A stretch of DNA of 64,000 nt from Alligator mississippiensis (lineage: Eukaryota > Chordata > Crocodylia > Alligatoridae): contig NC_081831.1 of assembly GCF_030867095.1 (NCBI RefSeq), forward strand, positions 72,306,716-72,370,715. Direction: 5' to 3'. A model generated the notes under the pieces. The model saw only the letters and a program-made list of their open reading frames with translations, was not told the DNA's origin and searched no databases. Positions 1 through 13,194 of this stretch are shown here, in pieces. Both the position numbers and the translations under genes were made by a program. The stretch's first letter is position 1; every line of letters starts with the position of its first letter.

Positions 1-989
1 AATATCCACTTCAAAGACTGTCAATATATCCTGTGCTAACCTAACTCACTTCCTGTCCCCAGTAACCTTTGATCCTCACTACCTCACATTGCATTGTTAT
101 ATATTTTTATATTTCATCTGTCTCATCTTTACCATGGGATTTTATATTTTATACTTTATACTTTTACACCCTTAAGGAATGTACTCCCTGTAGAATGAAG
201 TTACACCCTGGGCCATTGTTAAAAACTGCATTGAAACTGTAATTGTAAAATGATAAAATCTGCTCTATTGGGCTGGTCTCTTGAGTGACTGCGAGTATGT
301 ATGATGATCAGTAGGTAATTAAATGACAAATCAAGAGCCTTTGGCTGTTAATTGATAACAGCCTAACCAGAGGAACTTACCATTACAAAACTCTACTCTA
401 CCAGCCATTTTAAGCCAAGGAACCGATTCCTGGAGCTGAACACCCACTCTATTGATTATTCCTGTAACCCATGATAATACAGCCATTGAGTCAGTCATGT
501 CAAGAGTGGACTCCCAAAACTACACCATTGGGCAAAACCCCCAGTGACTGTGACTAACAGCTGTCGTGAACCACGTGGAACAGTGACCTCCAGACTGGGC
601 AGCCACGATGATGCTGGGTGATCACACAAGTCTGCCAGAAAGGGATAAAAGGTAGTGAAGCGTGACCTCCAGTGGCACCCTCTCATCCAGCACCTGACCG
701 ACTGAGACAAAAGGACAAGCAGGTGAGCCCCTTCTGGAAAAGACATTGCCTTGAAGGAAGCTGAGCATCGACAGCAGACTTCAGGGCATTGGATAGGTAG
801 ATATATTGATGCCAGTGCTCTCACAATCACTACAGCAGCTACTATACACTATACCACATGGGTTTAAATAATGTGGATTTGAATGAGTGAGTGCATGTGT
901 GCGTGTTCGTGTGTGTGTGACCAGTACCCCTCATAACTCAAAGTTTGCATTCATGATTTTATTGGTAACTTCACATCCCATCCAATAAA
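1..989. other. Unassigned non-coding stretch
   Basis: AT-rich at the left, with no host gene recognised. A TG-rich simple repeat lies at about 886-919. The 111-codon open frame at 495-830 on the - strand has no recognisable family. Confidence 0.4.
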
Positions 990-1668
990 CTATTTGGAGT
1001 CATAGTTGACACAAAAATGAACATGAGTAGCCAATGTGACGAGGTGATAAGTAAGGCTAACCACACTCTGTCTTGCATTAGCAGGTGCATCATGGGTAGG
1101 ACTACAGAGGTGATTCTTCCCCCTATGCAGCACTGGTGAGGTCGCAGCTGGAGTACTGTGTCCAGTTTTGGGCGCCGCACTTCAAGAGGGATGTGGATAA
1201 CCTGGAAAGAGTTCAGAGAAGGGCTACTTGTATGGTTGAGGGCCTGCAGGTGAGATCCTATGAAGACAGACTGAAGGACCTGAATCTCTTCAGCCTCCGC
1301 AAGATAAGGCTGAGAAGTGATCTCATGGCTGTCTACAAACTCATCGGGGGGGTCAGCAGGGAATAAGGGATACTCTGTTTACCAGGGTGCCCCTCCGGGT
1401 TGCTAGAAACAATGGCCATAAACTGAAGGAGAACAGATTTAGATTGGACATCAGGAAGAAATTCTTTATGGTGAGGGTTGCCAAAATATGGAATGAGCTT
1501 CCAAGAGAGGTGGTGCTCTCTCCTACCTGAGGGGTCTTTAAGAGGAGACTGGACAGGCAGCCGACTGGGGTCACTTGATCCCAGCGCTCTTTCCTGCCCA
1601 GAGCAGGGGGTCAGACTCAATGATCTAATAGGTCCCTTCCAACCCTAGAAATCTATTAAATCTATAAA
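990..1668 (+). mobile_element. CR1 LINE, 5'-truncated copy
   Basis: Encodes the end of CR1 ORF2: GVIVDTKMNM, then [18 protein letters not shown] and [10 protein letters not shown], ending in the CR1 3' tail (GGTCCCTTCCAACCCTAG and short AT-rich direct repeats). The reverse-transcriptase core is missing. A one-base loss near 1120-1135 shifts the frame and there are further stops, so it is dead. The 3' end is intact in form. Confidence 0.9.
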
Positions 1669-2326
1669 CTAGAATTTATGATGATCCTGAGAGTTGGTCC
1701 TTTGTAGCCAACAAACAAATGCTGCAGTGTCTCACATGACACCTAAAGAATCCCTCATGTCTCACAGCAGAACACCATCAGCTATACTTGAGCTGCCCAT
1801 CCACCTAATGACCCACTCTGGCCTGACATAGCTTTCAAGACTTAATCCAATGGGATCAAAGGATGGTGTGGCTGCAGTCCCTACTACAAAGTATGCAATA
1901 CTTCTTCCAACCTACTAACAATGCCTTGAAGGTAAGAACTCACTAGGAATGTGCAATTCAAACTCTTTCAGACACTGATTTACCATGACTATTCCCTAGT
2001 GCAAACACTAATTCATTTTAATGACAGATCCACTCACCACTTCTTTTCATTTAACCAACTTCATATCATCACCATTAAAATGGGCCACATCCCAACATGT
2101 TGAACAAGTTATCATAATCAGATGAAAGCCCTGGAGACAAAAAGCTATTGAGGACACAAGAAATCCAGTTGTAGATCTCATAGAACAATAAACATTTATA
2201 TCCCAGACATCATATAATACATTCATTGCAAATGCCCCCTGCTGTGACTATGGTGAAGCCTGTAATCTGTCAGATGAACAAAATCTGCTGGAAAAAGGCA
2301 AGAAAGATTGCAATGCTTAAGCATGG
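1669..2326. other. Non-coding, nothing recognised
   Basis: AT-rich single-copy-like sequence. No gene, RNA or repeat could be supported. Confidence 0.4.
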
Positions 2327-2334
2327 CACATCAT

Positions 2335-2535
2335 CAGAGCCATACCTTGCGGGGTGGGGCAAATCAAGGCAAGTGCCCTGGGCCCTGCGGACAGTGCCAC
2401 TGGCACATGCCAAGGGTGCCACCACTCCTTGCGGCCACCACACGCTGCCGGCTTTGCGCTCTGGCTGTTTGCCCCCCCCCGGCCCCACACAAACTGATAT
2501 GCCCCAGGTCCCACACCCCCCTAGGGTCAGCTCTG
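2335..2535. mobile_element. hAT-type non-autonomous transposon
   Basis: A GC-rich 201-base block with inverted ends: CAGAGCCATACC on the left, and CAGAGCTGACCC as reverse complement of the right end. Flanks CACATCAT (2327-2334) and CACGTCAT (2536-2543) form an 8-base target duplication with one mismatch, the signature of hAT transposition. It has no transposase. The small open frames inside are by-products of GC content. Confidence 0.75.
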
Positions 2536-2543
2536 CACGTCAT

Positions 2544-4844
2544 TATCAATAAATTTAATAAAGAATCAAGTTTCCCTGGCTACCATATTGGAGAGTTCAA
2601 GCTCAGGTTCCACAGCAAGTCCTGAAAGAGTTGAAGACTAGTTTGAAGTTTGGGCACTTAGCTAATTTGTGCAACCTGATTCATTGACATAGCATTGCCC
2701 AAGCTGCCCATCTGACCCTATCACTGAATGACATCTATTCCTTACTAAAGCTGCAATCTTATCATGTAATGCAGTCACACAAATATGAACATAGGCAGGG
2801 ACCAACTGGCACGTGAGCAGCTTAGTGCGAGAAATTTGAGGTAAAATGTCGGGTGTCATGTCTGATGCTAACTGATCAACTTCAGAGTCAAACTGGGTGG
2901 CTGTGAGAGTAATTCTGGAAATAAAATATAGCTTCAGTACATACTTAAAGGTGAATTTTCACAACTAGCATGTAAGGGTTAGTGTTCTGTGAAGTAATGT
3001 TCACCCCGGCTATACCTCGATACCATCCCTTTCTGATGGCAGCAACTACAGCGATCTCTCCAGTCAGTCACCAGTCCCCTTCCTCATCTCGACTTGACTG
3101 GCCACTAACATGTCCTTACTTGCTCGCACTATCTTGCAAGAGAAGAGCGTCCACGCTTCCAACTGTATCACAAGGTCTCCGGCTGTGACACTCGCTGATG
3201 AGCTCAAGAGGAAATGTGAGAGAAATAACAAAACACATTTTGAAGGGATGAGGGTTTTATCATATAAATAATGCAGAATCTCAGGCCTCAGGAGCCACTA
3301 CCTGTGGAGTGAAACTCCAGATGTAGGAGGACACCATTTAATTAGGTTGAATTCTTGAACAATTTAATTGGCATGCACTGTGAACCCACAAGACAACCTA
3401 CAGGCAAAGTTATAATTGTCCTGATTACACAGCTCTGCAAAAGGTTTTCAAAGAAATAGCATGCAGCAATTTTCCTTCATTTATAACTGACACTGAAAAA
3501 CATTGTGGACAATCCCTTTTTAAAACCTTCTCTATGAAAACTACTATTAGAAATGAAAAAAAAAATCACAACAACAAAGGAAAAAACGATCTTGTCGGTG
3601 CCTTCAAATACACATAGTCTGCTTCAACGTCTCTGTTATGAGTTGTTTATGAAGGTCAGGTTAAAAGCTCTTCCACTTTTAATTGTTTCAAAAGTAACAA
3701 TTTATGGTGTCATTTCTAGATGCCAAAATGTGTAAGTGAAGATTTTTTTTTTTGAAAGAGAGAATGAGAGAGAGAGCAGTGGGGGGCAGAGGGAGAGCAA
3801 GTGAGCTGGAGAATGGGAAAGAGCAAGAATAAGAATGAACCTAATTTCTTGCAGTCTAAATATGCTTACTGCCAAGGCAGAGTTGGTAGTATGCACATTA
3901 CTCTCTATTGGACTTCAATTTCTTTCAGTGTCAGCTGCTCTTAAATTAATCAGTGGGTGATAGCCAGTTGTCAAACTTGCCTCCCTTGCTTTTTCTGCTG
4001 TTCCTGAACAGCTAATAAAAGAGAAAGAAAGAACAAGCTGCCATAACCAACATAAAGCAGCTTTCCAGTAAAGCTGTCAAAAATGCAATATTCCTGCAAT
4101 TGGACACCCATTTCTCGCACAGGCGTGCTGAGGAGAGGGGGCACAAGGATGAGCACATATTCCCTTCATGCATTTCCAAAGGAGTCCTTTATCCAATGGG
4201 GATCACCAGGAAAAGGATGAACCTTCCTCTTCGAGCTCCCAGTGTGGGGGTCATCCCAGAGCCCCTAGTTCAGGACCGTGGCTAAGTAGTACCATTTAGC
4301 CATTCTGTACATTCGCCCCTTGGGCACCATTAAAATCTACTCTGCTATATCTGTCTTTGGCAATGCAGATGCTATATCTGCAAAATTTCCTACCTTTGAA
4401 ACAAGGAAATCCTGTGCTGTCATTCTATTCATTACACCCAGTCAGTCCCACAGCACAGAAACAATTCATCTTGCCTTCAGTACTGAGTAGGTTCTTATTT
4501 CTTTTGGACACTTCAGTTCTTTATCTTGAATCATCTTTGGTTCATTTTTTAAAAGTGGCACCTGATCTATTTATCACCTGTCCATACGTCATCAACACAA
4601 GATCCCCTTTCACCTGAGTGAATAGACTGGAAACGTTCAGCAAAAGAGCCTGAGATATAATGAAAGATATTTAATAAATATATCCTACAAATAAATTAAG
4701 ATGTTTAATCAATATAGTTATATACACACACATTAAACCCAAACCATATCAGGCTAGATAAAAGAAAAACACTTAAAACTGGGATGCCATAATGACCCCA
4801 GTTCATCAAAATGCTTACATCCCAAAGACAAGGAGGCTGGTCTT
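2544..4844. other. Non-coding stretch
   Basis: No gene recognised. Contains an A-rich run near 3555-3565, a T run at about 3745-3753, and a GA-rich low-complexity patch at about 3754-3835. Confidence 0.4.
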
Positions 4845-4990
4845 GTGATGAGTTTAAGACTTGGTACATCCAGGTTTAACTCTCTGCTCTACCTCAGCAT
4901 GACCCGAGGCAAGACTTTCTTTTCCAAGGGTTTTAACTTACACGGTAAGACAAAAATACCCTGATGTATATTGAAGTGTTTACCCCAGCA
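4845..4990 (+). repeat. MIR-like SINE remnant
   Basis: Has the order of a MIR core: a Box-B-like part of a tRNA head (CCAGGTTTAACTCTCTGCTC), then text resembling the MIR phrases for loss of precision in the tail (CATGACCCGAGGCAAGACTTTC). Heavily diverged, so old. Boundaries approximate. Confidence 0.4.
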
Positions 4991-6432
4991 TGTTCCCACC
5001 AGTTTCAGGACAGCAATAAGCACATAGACCTGGCCCAGCAGCTTTGCTGGCTTTTAACTTTTTTTGGCGAGCCAAATTGCACTTTCGAAGCCTAACACTT
5101 CGTCCTGTAAAGTTCAGTTTTGCTTCTGGGAGGGGGAGTAAAGAGCCATGAAAGCCACGAATAGCCAGGATTTATTTTTAATAGAATTGTTGTTCTAAAT
5201 CTTTGGCTTTTAACATCTTTGCAACCCTCAACGGTAACCCCAAAACCAATTTCTTTATTTTTATATATTATGAAGAGCCTCAAAGATCGCGCCTGCTATG
5301 AATACATGTTATAAACAGAGTCTGGCTTGGAGGACAATAGCCATAAAATAATGCCTGGGGGGATGAGAAATTTACTGAGCCTGTGACATAACACCGCTAG
5401 CCAATGGCTGAGTGCATTATTTCATCATCAAGGTAACTTTCCTGTCTCAAGAACAATATTTTACACAGCTATTCCTTGAAAAAAAAAACAACCAGCCAAT
5501 ATTTCTTTCATTATACTTCCCTGGGAAGTCTTCTTCCCACCCATCCAACCACCCACCACCATTTGTACAAATCCTATTTGTTAAGTTTGACATTCCCCGT
5601 TTCATTATTTGAAAGTGTCGTGCTTCGGAGGAAAAATCTGCCACCGGCTCACATTATGTTCTTTTAGCCACTTGAGTAAGGAGGAGATGCGGGGTGGAGG
5701 GAAAAGCCAGGAGTAAAGCTATTCTCTGTTGATTTTGGTGTAGGTTTGAAGCTGACCCTCAAAAATATCCTGCTGGGGGTTTAAATCAATGCATTTTCCT
5801 GGTGGAATCATAACTGTTCAAGTGCCTGACACAGGCCATTTCATAAATGATGGCCTGCAACCACTGGATGAGATTATTATGCGTAGCACACAGAAGAGAG
5901 ACAGACGCAAGAATCCTAATTTTTTCAGTGCTTCAAAGAAAAATTGTGCCACCCAAGCAAACTCTTAGTCGGCAGGAGTAATAGTAGTTCACATCCTCTT
6001 TGCCAGAAGGCTATAGTAGACAATATCATTTGTATACAAAAACCCTGTGCTGCTATCAGTAGTACTCTTATGCTCCAAGGGTAGGGCTGCAGAGGAGAGG
6101 AGCCATTGGCACTCTAGCCCTGCTAGCATCATATTGTACAGCTGGGATGCCAGCCACTTTATAGGAGCTCCCAAGTGCAATGGTCAGCAGGGAAGGGGAA
6201 TCGGCATGGTCATGCTTACTGGAATCTAAAGGAGAAGAACCTGGGCCCTGCACCGAACCGCAGCACCCCCGTGACACCAGCCAATCCCCGAGTTCTAGCA
6301 AGAGGGTTTCCTACGGTTTGGATTTGGTATCTACTGCCCCTAACGTGTAAACCCACCCACACCTGATAATCTTCTCTAAGCCTTCCTTGATATTTTCACG
6401 TACGAGACAAGAATGGAGTTGCTGCTGTGATA
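4991..6432. other. Non-coding stretch
   Basis: AT-rich, with an A run at 5480-5489. No gene, RNA or transposon supported. Confidence 0.4.
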
Positions 6433-6534
6433 GGGCGTGTGTAAATGAAATGCGGGCCCTAAATTGAAGCAGTGGCCTTTAAAAAACACTGCTTCAATTT
6501 AGGGCTGATTAAACCCCCATGTCGTGCACGCACC
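6433..6534. mobile_element. Palindromic MITE, about 102 bases
   Basis: Perfect 18-base inverted arms at 6457-6474 and 6487-6504 around a 12-base loop. The outer sequences (GGGCGTGTGTAAATG on the left, GGTGCGTGCACGACATG as reverse complement of the right) continue the symmetry imperfectly. No coding capacity. The ends resemble those of the element ending at about 21752 and the pair at 43849-44188, so it is probably one family. It may be the left end of a larger unit reaching about 7091. Confidence 0.6.
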
Positions 6535-7091
6535 TTGCTGACTTACCTGCCTCTCCGGCGGGGAGGGGAGGGCGAGCTGCCGGCAGGCGGAGCGGTCCCT
6601 GGGCTACGAGGCGGAGCTGGTGCTTCCCTCTGTGGCAGCTGTGAGCACCACCCCAGGCAGCACCCGCCCACAGGCATCTGGCTCAGGAGGTCCTGGGGGG
6701 CACTGCAACTGTGGAACGAAGCACCGGGCCCCCGCACAGCTCAGGCAGGCAGGCAGGCTCCAGAGAGGTGTGGATCAGGCTCACCACTTTTCTTGGGCAG
6801 AGCTGCTTTCCCAGGCTGCTGCCAGGCTGCCTACATGGGCTTCCTGTAGAGCCACGGAGCTGCACAGAGCCCAGTGCTTCACCCCGCGGTAGGGGCAGCA
6901 AACTAAAGCTCCTCGAAGGAGCTTTAGTTTGCTGTGCCCCAAGTCATTTAAGGCACATTACGCCGTCAAATTTCCTACAGCAGCTGGAATTAATGCGCAA
7001 TATGCTGCCGAGGCGTGCAAACACCAACACCACTGAAGTGGTGCAAAAGCATTTAGCCCATTTTAAAGTGTCATGCACACACACCTCTCAT
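6535..7091. mobile_element. GC-rich palindrome-bearing block, probably the same MITE family
   Basis: GC-rich to about 6895, then a perfect hairpin: 18-base arms at 6896-6913 and 6917-6934 with only three bases between. The right part ends near GTCATGCACACACACC, whose reverse complement resembles the left end at 6433. This suggests one composite element of about 660 bases, or two nested copies. No conserved protein. Confidence 0.45.
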
Positions 7092-8432
7092 TTTGTCAAC
7101 ACATGGCCATAGGCATCCTTTCTGAAACCACAGAAAATCACAGCTGCCTACTTTATTTCTCCTTGATCTTTAGGAAGCCTGTATTTGCAGGAAAGGGCCT
7201 GTGCCCTTCCCAGAGCTGCATTCCCGCACGGGGTTTCTACAAATGAATAGCACACACAGCGACTAGCATTGGCACAAGGTTACTGGGACAGCCACAGAGC
7301 CGAACAGCACTACGTGAACTGCAGGGTACTGTTTTGCTGGCAGGGAGTGGGAGCACTTAAGAATTTATTTTGTGGGGATTCATTGTGAGCTAATTCAGGC
7401 CTCATTCAGCCCTGGCACAAGCAAGCAAACTCCCCTTGTCTTGGTCTGTCAAGTGTGCTGTGACTCAAATGCCAGTCAATACAGCTTGGCATGTAATTCA
7501 TTTTCAAGAGAAGCCAAATCCACTTAGTCCTAGGAAAGGGGAAACTTAGGCATATGTTTGTGGGTCTCCTCATTATTTGTGCGATGGTGGCACTCGGCAT
7601 GGACCAGCCCCCCGCTTGCCATAGCTGCCATACAAACAGAATTAAAGGGTCCCTCCATAAAAAAGCTGACACTACAGGACAAGTGAGAGACACAGAAGGA
7701 CAGAGGGAAGAGCCCCAGGAGATGGGACCGGTCAGTACCATGAGACAGTGGTGACACTGTTCTGTTCTCAAGCCACTGAACTCAGTGATGGCATGTCTAT
7801 ACCACAGCCTTTGTTCACCCAAGCTGGGGAGGAAACCTCCTAATTTATCCAAAAGGAAAGCAGATCGATCCTGAAAATTGCCTTTAGAAAGCTGAGTTCG
7901 GTCCTCAGCCAAATGCGGGGAGATGCATAAGCAACAAGCACATGGATACAATAGGACCACGACCACTCTTCAACAAATCATGCCAGCAAAAAGGACTGTT
8001 TTGCTTGATCAAATTACAAATTAGCTGCTAAAAGCATGCAGGAGGGGATGAAATACCTAGACTTTAAAACAGCTGAACTGGTGCCTCACTTGATTTGGAT
8101 CAGATGGCACAGGAGCTCTATCACATTACTTGACTATTAGCTGAAGATCCCAAACAAAGGCTAGTGCTGAACTGCAATATTTTGAACAAGGAAAAAGTTT
8201 GTAAGGGAGCTGCTGCAGGGATTAGTATCGGGTACAGTTCAGTGTAGCATTTTCCCCAAATGGCCTACAAGCCAAAAGCAGCCTTATGCAAGCAGCAGAC
8301 AAAAATCAGGAAACCCTAGATGGCTGTAAATACACAAAGTTGGGGCTGGAGGGGATGAAAATACCAGCAGATAATAAAGGGACATTCACTTATTAAGCAA
8401 CATTTCTCAGGAAAGAAATTTGTACCTTAGCT
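7092..8432. other. Non-coding stretch
   Basis: A 186-codon open frame at 7406-7966 on the - strand shows no domain or family I recognise and has no splice or promoter context. Nothing else seen. Confidence 0.4.
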
Positions 8433-9792
8433 GTTTCATAGATTTCATAGACATTAGGGCTGGAAGGGACCTCGGAAGATCATCGAATCCAGCCTCCCGC
8501 CCAAAGGGCAGGAAGTCAGCTGGGGTCATAGGATCCCAGCAAGATAAGCATCCAGTTTCATCTTGAAGGTATTCAATGAAGGCGCTTGAACCACCTCCGG
8601 TGGCAGGCTGTTCCAGACCTTGGGGGCTCGGACAGTAAAGAAATTCTTCCTTATGTCCAGCCTGAAATGATCCTGAAGTAGTTTGTGACCATTCGACCTC
8701 GTCATCCCTTGGGGCGCTCTGGTGAACAAACGTTCCCCCAGATACTGGCGGTCACCCCTGATAAACTTGTAGGTGGCCATCAGATCACCCCTGAGCCTGC
8801 GCTTTTCCAGGCTAAAGAGCCCCAGGGCTCTCAGCCTGTCATCGTAGGGTTTGCTTCCCTGACCTCTGATCATGTGCGTGGCTCTTCTCTGGACTCTCTC
8901 AAGCTTCTCCACATCCTTTTTGAATTGTGGAGCCCAAAACTGGACGCAGTACTCCAGCTGCGGCCTCACCAAGGCCGAGTACAGGGGGAGAATGACGTCC
9001 CGGGATTTGCTTGAGAAGCATCTATGGATGCAAGCCAGCGTTTTGGTCGCTTTACTAGCCGCAGCATCGCACTGCAGGCTCACGTTCATCTTGTGGTCAA
9101 TGATGACCCCCAAGTCTCTTTCTTCCATAGTGCTAGCCAACATAGCACTGCCGAGCCTATAAGGATGCTGCGGGTTTTTCTTCCCAAGGTGGAGAACCTT
9201 GCATTTATCGGCGTTGAACACCATCAGATTCTCGTCCGCCCACTTGCTGAGCCTGTCCAGGTCAGCCTGGATCACCTGCCTGTCTTCTGGTGTGGATGCT
9301 TTGCCCCAAAGTTTGGTGTCATCTGCGAACTTGGCCAGTCCGCTTCTGACTCCAGTGTCCACATCATTAATGAAGATGTTGAACAGTATGGGTCCAAGGA
9401 CAGAGCCCTGGGGGACCCCACTGGTCACAGGACACCATGATGAGTGACTTCCATCAATTACTACCCTCTGGGTCCGACCACGGAGCCAATTTTCCAGCCA
9501 GTGGATCATGGAGGACCCAAGGCGACAATTGGCCAGTTTCTCCAAGAGACGATCATGGGACACCAGATCGAAGGCTTTTTTGAAGTCAAGATATATGACA
9601 TCAATCTCATCTCCCTTGTCCAGGTGATAGGTCACCTGGTCGTAGAAGGAAATGAGATTGGTCAAGCAAGACCTACCCGCAACAAATCCGTGCTGGCTAT
9701 CCCTTAAGATGTTGGCGTCGGCCAGTCCATTAAGGATGGCCTCCTTAATAAACTTTTCTAAGATCTTCCCTGGGATAGAAGTCAGGCTGTTG
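8433..9792 (-). mobile_element. CR1 LINE, 5'-truncated, long open ORF2 part
   Basis: An open frame of 379 codons (8526-9665) carries CR1 reverse transcriptase: YLDFKKAFDLVSHDRLLEKL, GVPQGSVLGPILFNIFINDV, the FADDTKLWG catalytic motif, then NADKCKVLHLG and the C-terminal thumb region. Homology continues upstream to about 9792 (PGKILEKFIKEAIL, QHGFVAGRSCLTNLISFYDQ) in another stretch of the same element. The 3' end at 8433 has the CR1 tail TTCATAGACATTAGGGCTGG in reverse. The endonuclease domain and 5' part are absent, so it cannot move. It belongs to a different subfamily from the copies at 30364 and 37073. Confidence 0.95.
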
Positions 9793-12700
9793 CTGGAGAA
9801 GGAGCTGCCTGGAGAAACACCACCACTACCACATATCCCAGAGTCACACCATCAGGAAAGCAACAGAGTTACAATGAAAGGTGGTCTCGATTTTAAGAGA
9901 AATGCCAAATTCATGGAGCAAAGTAGGAAAGACCAAGGGTTTTATAAATCCATTTATGAAATGTAGATGCCAGCGAATGTTAATGCTTGTCTGGTAACAC
10001 CAGCAATAAAAGCACAACAAATCTCTTTTAAAAAAAGCAAAAGAAGGGAAAAAAGTCAGTCCACTTGTTGTTTTTGTTCCTCTTCTCATTTCTAAGCTGA
10101 TTTCCTTGGGTGGCTGGAGAAATGCAGTGTAGGGGGCATGCAGAAAAGCTTGGAAGAAACAAATGGTGATTCACATAGTCAGCAGATCCCAGGCCTTGTA
10201 TCTGAATTTTTGCGCTGTGAATGGTCCCCAGCCTGGATATTCAGTGGTGAGCATACTGACCTGTCAACAAGCTTTCCTTCGTACATTCACTCCATAGTCC
10301 AGGTGCCAGTATTAGTACATTCGCTATGTAGTAAATTGACTTTAAGCTGTAGTGGGATTGAAGCAGGCACACAACATACAGCCTTACAATACAGAAAATC
10401 AAAATCAGGGCAAAGTTACCTTACTACGTGGGACAGCTTCTATGTAGAAGGAGTAAGTGTGGCCACTCCCCTCCTCAGTTCCATCCTGGAGAAGCTTTTT
10501 TCACCTCCCTGCCAGCCAAGGGTATGGCACTTTAACAGCGCCTACTGCAGGCACCTAGCTTGAGAGAGCTGGTCGTGTGTTTGCTCCTTGCAGTGGTTTG
10601 ATCATTTCAAATGGCAACATTCAGTATCTTCCATGTTTCAGGGCCATTGCTCAAAGAACTATGTCTGCTTGCAGTGGCACATCTTACTCCGGATGTTGCT
10701 CCAAAGGAAAATACTCCACACTAATCCAACCATGTGTCTACATCCCGAGCTCGACTCCTCCTATGCCTCCAGTCAAAATGTGCAACTGGATTTTTCCCCA
10801 ACTATCAATTTCTCCCTTTTTTCTACATCCAAAGCTTAACAAAGCAACCGGATGGTAACAAGCAGTATCCACACGTTCTCCTCTCTTTAACCCTACACTT
10901 GCATTAAGAAAGGTGTTAGTTGTCATAAAAATTAAAGTTCTAGCCATAACAAAACCATAATAAAAAACTCTCTCTCATCACAAGCGTTGTTATAAGTCAA
11001 TGCGCTAAGTGATGTAAAAGCAGGATAAAAAACCTATATCCTACCCCAAACTGGTTACAGCCAGGCATTGGTTCTGCCGTGTGTTCTGCTCTCCTTGGAG
11101 AGGCAGCCGTCCAGAGGACAGCACAGCCTCCATGCTACCTAATGACCAACACGGAGAGACTGACCTTGTACCCAACAATGCTGAGAGCCACAACCTGGTG
11201 TGTACTGAAACATTTGCTGACATAAATGACACTCTCGTATGGAATAGGTGGATCTCCCACTCCTATTTCTCTTTTGCCCAGGGCAGGGGGGGACAGCTGG
11301 AAATGGGATCGATGTGGAGAGAGAACAAAAATACGTAGGTGTTCTGCATATTTATTAGTTACCAGCTACGACCCTAATTCTGTAGGCACACGTGACCTTA
11401 GTCCCACTGAGACTGATGAGATTAGTCGGGTACATACTGAATTGTTTTCAGAATTGGGCCTATGTTACTGTACAGCCAGTACACAGAAGTCCTACTACGG
11501 GGAATGCAAGTCTGAACATGCAATAAATAACTTTCGCCTGAATAACATCCTCTATTCACATTTCTTCTTTGCTGAGATGTCTCGCTCCTGACACAAACTA
11601 AATTAAATTTCTCCTCTGCTGAGATGCTAATGCTAAGTTGCAATGAATGCACTGTCTAAACAATATGGAACCATTCTTGAGCATCACTGGCTCTATTTCA
11701 TTGTGTCACTGTGATTGTTATGACAATCTTCTCAGCTCAGTAGCTACTTCTCAGCTCAGTAGCTGCTTCCAAACACCATTATGCAAACTGTATGGGCTTT
11801 TCGCAGAATTAGGTACAAACCCTAAGTCAGCTATTTTTTACATTAAAAAGAATACAATAAAACTTTCAAGAAATCTTTTGAAGGTCAATGTGAGTAATTA
11901 CCTCTCCAAGCAGAAATACATTTTTTCCCTCCTTTGTGTCCTGAATCTCCTGCAGATTGTCCATCCATGTTTCTCAGAGGTAGGTTAATTCTCATCCTGC
12001 CATTCTTTGACTACAAGAGCAGTGATAAATTGTCACCTGTTGGTGCACTGAACCTTCAGGACCACAAAAACAACCTTTTCCCATGGTCATGCTAGCTGAA
12101 AAGAGTGAAACCCAACTGCATTTGTGTTAGCCATAATGCAATGAGTATGAAGCATAAATAAATCAATTATAATTGTTTAAATTATTGATGTGTATCATTT
12201 AGGACTCTTCTTGTGTAACCATAGTTGTTTGCCATTCTGAGTTATTTATACTTTGGGGAAAGACAAAATTATTTGCAGCCTTATATGTACAGCACAGTTT
12301 TATAGCCATTCAGTATTCTACTGAGATCCAAAAGCTGTTGACCCTGCCAACAAATAGCACTTATGGGTTCACAGAGAACCTGTTGTCTTGAAGCTTCAAT
12401 ATAAGGAAGCCTTCAGCTTATCAACATGAGATAAGCTTTAAGCATCTGAAATAAATTAGAATCATTATAATATTTTTTTAAAACTCACAACTTGGGAAAA
12501 GCGTCATTAAGGAAGGCCAGTGCACGCATCTGTCTGTTCAGCTGAGGTGTTCGCTCACAAATAACTGTGGTGACGCTAGTTCGATTAAAACAATTAGCAC
12601 TTCAAAACATATTTGATTTGTTGAATTAAATAGTTCAGTTTGCCTTAAGGATTACTTTGTATGAAAAATATGTGCAAGATGTCCCCGTCTTTGATAGCCA

Positions 12701-13194
12701 GAAAAACAGGAATATCCTCTCGCACAACATTATGGTTTAAGATCCTATCAGATCACTACTACAGTTCTATTAACTTCAGACCTGCACCATTTTACATGTA
12801 ATTCAGTACAAAATTGTACCCTGTGATTTGGAAGCAATTGAGGGTTCAAGCCACAAAGGAGATGTGAGCATTGCAGTACCTAACGTTCAGGTGCCCGTTC
12901 ACCCAATGGAATTCACAATATCCCAATGAGCCACCTTGGGTCCTTGTATAATGTGGCGAGAGAACCGGGCACTTCAAAATGGATCCACCAACAAGCCAGA
13001 AGTCACCTACATCAGCCAGGAGGAAAAGCTAGGGACAGCAATACATCTAACATCCTCTCTCTCTCTGGGACCGGTCTCTAGATTGCAAGGAGACGCCCCA
13101 CAGCCCTGAAAATGCTTGTAGAGTATTGTGCCTAAGTCCTTGCTTTCAAAAGTGAGGAGCTGCTGCTTTATTCCCCCTGAAAATGGCTGGAGCT
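9793..13194. other. Non-coding stretch
   Basis: 3.4 kb without a supported gene or repeat. AT-rich around 12130-12270 and 12420-12680. Open frames up to 141 codons (10138-10563 +) have no recognisable family. Confidence 0.4.

Noticed and set aside
495-830. 111-codon Cys-rich open frame on the - strand
   Set aside because: Composition is unremarkable for random sequence and no signal peptide or family pattern is convincing.
1-989. A solitary LTR (a TATA-like GATAAAAGG near 642 with AT-rich sequence to its left)
   Set aside because: No paired TG...CA ends, target duplication or neighbouring retroviral coding text. Insufficient to name an element.
7406-7966. 186-codon open frame on the - strand
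   Set aside because: No recognisable family, no splice or promoter context, and an antisense frame overlaps it. Length alone is not unusual in a 64-kb window.
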